In this document: positions 62,176 to 64,000 of the stretch, in pieces
How the letters are laid out: each line of letters starts with the position of its first letter
How positions within the stretch are numbered: the first letter of the stretch is position 1
Assembly: GCF_018263855.1 (NCBI RefSeq)
Contig: NZ_CP073318.1
Location: 6,386,001 to 6,450,000, forward strand
From: Kutzneria sp. CA-103260
Lineage (GTDB): Bacteria; Actinomycetota; Actinomycetes; Mycobacteriales; Pseudonocardiaceae
DNA: 64,000 nucleotides
Direction of reading: 5' to 3'
Notes under the pieces: model-generated
Databases searched by the model: none
Told to the model about the DNA's origin: nothing
What the model saw: the letters and a program-made list of their open reading frames with translations, nothing else
Position numbers and translations under genes: made by a program

Positions 62176-63287
62176 TGTACTGCCCGGGGAGGTTGTGAAC
62201 GGGGCGACACCTAGACCGATGATCTTGGAATGAGGGAGGGCCTTCCGGTTCGGTGTGGATTGCGACATCTGCACCGACGACCGGAAGGCCCTCATGTCCC
62301 ACCGTAACGCCCCGCTGTCCGAGACCGGCAGACTGCGCCTGGCCCGGTGCGTCGTGGATGACGGCTGGCCGCTGCGTCGGGCCGCTGACCGGTTCCAGGT
62401 CTCGGTGGCGACCGCGAAACGCTGGGCCGATCGCTACCGCGCCCACGGGCCAGCCGGGATGGCCGACCGGTCCAGCCGGCCCCGCACCAGCCCGCGCCGC
62501 ACCCCCACCCGTACCGAACGGCGGATCATCAAAGTCCGGGTACTGCGCCGGTGGGGACCGGCCCGCATCGCCTTCCTGCTGGGCCTGAACCCGTCCACGG
62601 TGCACCGGGTGCTGAACCGCTACGGCCTGGCCCGGCTGACGCACCTGGACCGCGCCACCGGCCGGCCGGTCCGCCGCTACGAACACCCCGCCCCCGGCGA
62701 CCTGGTCCACGTCGACATCAAGAAACTGGGCAACATCCCCGACGGCGGCGGCCACCAGGCCCACGGCCGACCGGCAGGCCGGCGCAACAGCTCCGCCCAC
62801 CGCGACCCGAACCGCCCGCGCACGGTCGGCGGCCGCGCCAACCTGGGCTACTCCTACCTGCACAACGCCGTGGACGACCATTCCCGCCTGGCCTACACCG
62901 AGATCCTGCCCGACGAGACCAGGAACACCGCTGTCGCGTTCTGGGCGCGGGCGCAGACCTTCTTCCACAGCAACGGGATCACCATCGCGCGGGTGCTCAC
63001 CGACAACGGGTCCTGCTACCGCTCACATCTGTGGCGCGACACCCTGGCCGCCGCCGGCGTCACCCACAAACGCACCCGCCCCTACCGGCCCCAGACCAAC
63101 GGCAAGGTGGAGCGGTTCAACCGCACCCTGCTCGACGAATGGGCCTACGCCCGCCCCTACCGGTCCGAGACCGAACGCCGCGAGGCGCTGCCGCGGTGGC
63201 TGCACACCTACAATCACCACCGCGGCCACACCGCGCTCGCGGGTCTCCCACCCGCCAGCCGCGTTCCCAACCTCACGGGTCAGTACA
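62176..63287 (+). mobile_element. IS481-family insertion sequence (1112 bp)
   Basis: Ends TGTACTG...CAGTACA. The 25-bp terminal inverted repeats 62176-62200 and 63263-63287 match at 21 positions. A 6-bp target duplication GCTAGC flanks it (62170-62175 and 63288-63293). One full-length transposase inside. The intact ends and exact duplication indicate a recent insertion. Confidence 0.95.
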
Positions 63288-63292
63288 GCTAG
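62294..63292 (+). CDS. IS481-family transposase
   Basis: 332 aa from ATG 62294 (GGAAGG 5 nt upstream; GTG 62255 is an upstream in-frame alternative). N-terminal HTH (WPLRRAADRFQVSVATAKRW), linker, DDE integrase core: Asp in PGDLVHVDIKKLG, Asp in VLTDNGSCYRS, Glu in QTNGKVERFNRTL; C-terminal YNHHRGHTALAG. The reading frame leaves the right end of the element: its stop TAG (63290-63292) is formed by the target-site duplication, not by the IS. Confidence 0.93.
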   Translation: MSHRNAPLSETGRLRLARCVVDDGWPLRRAADRFQVSVATAKRWADRYRAHGPAGMADRSSRPRTSPRRTPTRTERRIIKVRVLRRWGPARIAFLLGLNPSTVHRVLNRYGLARLTHLDRATGRPVRRYEHPAPGDLVHVDIKKLGNIPDGGGHQAHGRPAGRRNSSAHRDPNRPRTVGGRANLGYSYLHNAVDDHSRLAYTEILPDETRNTAVAFWARAQTFFHSNGITIARVLTDNGSCYRSHLWRDTLAAAGVTHKRTRPYRPQTNGKVERFNRTLLDEWAYARPYRSETERREALPRWLHTYNHHRGHTALAGLPPASRVPNLTGQYS

Positions 63293-63594
63293 CCATCGAG
63301 GTCGACGTCGCTTTGCTTGGGGTGCATGGGGAAGCTTTGCTGTGGCTCAACGTCGCTCCCGGGGAGCTGGATGCGACGGGTGAGGCTTTGAGCCAGCATC
63401 CGGAGGTTCGGTTCGTCGCCGCTACCACTGGGCGGGCGAATCTGGTGGTGGCCGTTGCGGCGACGGATTTGGCTGCGCTGTATGAGTTTTTGACAGGGGG
63501 TGGGATGGATCGGAGCGTGGGGATCGAGGTGACGCCGATCCTGACGACGATGAAGAGGACGGGGCTGGTTCGAGCTGGGGTGTGAGGTCTTTCC

Positions 63595-63790
63595 TTCCAC
63601 ATAGCCGTTTCCCCCGCACAGCCCTTTCCTCGCACAGCCCTTTCCTCCGCACCCCCACACCATCCCTGCCCGTTCCCCGCACAGCCCCTTCCTCGCACGG
63701 CTCTTCCCTCCACCCTTAACCCATCCCTACCCTTCCCCGCACAGCCCTATCCCCCGCACCCCCACGCCATCCCTGCCCGTTCCCCTTCGC
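63595..63790. repeat. Degenerate pyrimidine-rich repeat tract
   Basis: Imperfect units of CCCCGCACAGCCC(T)TTCC alternate with CCGCACCCCCACACCATCCCTGCCCGTTCC; the second unit occurs twice (about 63652-63681 and 63756-63781) and the CGCACAGCCC core at least five times. Strong C/T strand bias and no coding frame of note. It follows the disrupted Lrp gene. The rest of the gap to 64000 is promoter-like. Confidence 0.6.
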
Positions 63791-63927
63791 CGGGCCGTTT
63801 GCGCGGTTCAGGTGGATGGTTGGGGTGGGTGGCGCGGCGTCGGTTGAGTGGGTGGGCGCGTTTACAGAGGGCTTTGGACAGGAAAGGGGGTTGGGGCTTG
63901 GTTTGACTTGGCGGGTAACGGGTTGCT

Positions 63928-63941
63928 GGAAAGCGCTTTCC
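63928..63941 (+). promoter_or_regulatory. LacI-family-type operator
   Basis: The 14-bp perfect palindrome GGAAAGCGCTTTCC has the central CG and GAAA/TTTC arms typical of LacI/GalR-family operators in Actinobacteria. A second small palindrome, AAGCGTCACGCTT (63954-63966), follows. They probably control a sugar-use gene starting just beyond the right edge. Confidence 0.55.
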
Positions 63942-64000
63942 TGAAGGGAGGCTGAAGCGTCACGCTTTTGGGTATTCGTTGGAGGGTAAGGGAAATCGAT

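Larger units (their letters stand above)
61529..63585 (+). pseudogene. Double-HTH Lrp/AsnC-family regulator interrupted by an IS481 element
   Basis: N-terminal part 61529-62175 has an AsnC HTH (LDETERRIVSVILASPRASW, AVSEELGISERTVVRRA), a RAM-like ligand domain, and a second HTH (DGRASYTELAARCGTSALTV). C-terminal part 63294-63585 supplies the second RAM domain (VDVALLGVHGEALLWLNVAP, VAATTGRANLVVAVAATDL). Removing the IS and one copy of the 6-bp target duplication joins them into exactly 313 codons with stop, reading LSLRLA-IEVDVALL. The native product was about 312 aa. In the present sequence translation runs into the IS and ends after VNGATPRPMILE (stop at 62233), so the regulator is probably inactive. 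Confidence 0.92.

Noticed and set aside
63595-63790. CRISPR array
   Set aside because: Units are imperfect, of unequal length and lack distinct spacers; no cas gene is present in the window.

Overview
This is high-GC (roughly 70%) actinomycete DNA. Translated genes show strong G/C bias at third codon positions and many GTG or TTG starts. The order ahpE, DUF3052, aceE, FasR-type regulator, fabD resembles Mycobacterium (Rv2238c-Rv2243), but the fab operon has the fabD-fabH-acpP-fabF layout of Streptomyces. With the conservon genes and the PnuX/RibM gene this fits a filamentous actinomycete, probably of the Pseudonocardiales. I cannot fix the genus.

Layout. 1-9.2 kb: large secreted proteins: the N-terminus of an RHS/YD-repeat protein running off the left edge, a three-repeat secreted protein, and a 2077-aa LamG/DNRLRE/SGNH-like protein. 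9.4-9.6 kb: tRNA-Val(UAC) and an inverted tRNA-like remnant. 9.7-13.8 kb: ahpE, DUF3052 gene, aceE. 13.8-24.2 kb: a module inserted between aceE and the fatty-acid regulator. It holds an ABC transporter pair, a small class I lanthipeptide locus (lanC, a 48-codon precursor gene nested in the lanB/lanC junction, split lanB), a NodB-type deacetylase, an FMN-riboswitch-controlled riboflavin transporter, a TM-helix channel-like protein and a secreted tripeptidyl-aminopeptidase-like hydrolase. 24.3-29.1 kb: fasR and fabD-fabH-acpP-fabF. 29.3-36.4 kb: P450, two conserved actinobacterial genes, a membrane protein, and a TetR / D-cysteine desulfhydrase-like / flavoprotein disulfide reductase operon. 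36.7-46 kb: S53 peptidase, LAL-type LuxR regulator, membrane proteins, a candidate structured RNA, MarR regulator, ECF sigma factor, COG4315 secreted protein. 46.2-52 kb: GT2-GtrA and GT39 glycosyltransferases with an OmpR/histidine kinase pair. 52-55.4 kb: a conservon-like operon lacking its DUF742 gene. 55.6-60.2 kb: an operon joining an MFS exporter, a MarR regulator, a carboxypeptidase-regulatory-like protein and a YceI protein, with seven apparent transthyretin-like domains in three proteins. 60.3-63.6 kb: carboxylesterase and a divergent Lrp/AsnC gene split by an IS481-type element. The right end carries a degenerate repeat tract and a LacI-type operator.

The most interesting items are: (i) the lanthipeptide locus, whose precursor gene overlaps lanB in another frame and whose 16-residue core has three Ser/Cys pairs; (ii) a dispersed family of stop-codon-adjacent nested palindromes sharing the arm GCGAGTCCCGCTCT; (iii) the cytoplasmic transthyretin-like-domain/MFS/YceI operon with a palindrome over its promoter; (iv) a candidate about 156-nt RNA with an ECF-like promoter and an intrinsic terminator. 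Everything was read by eye; no database search was run.
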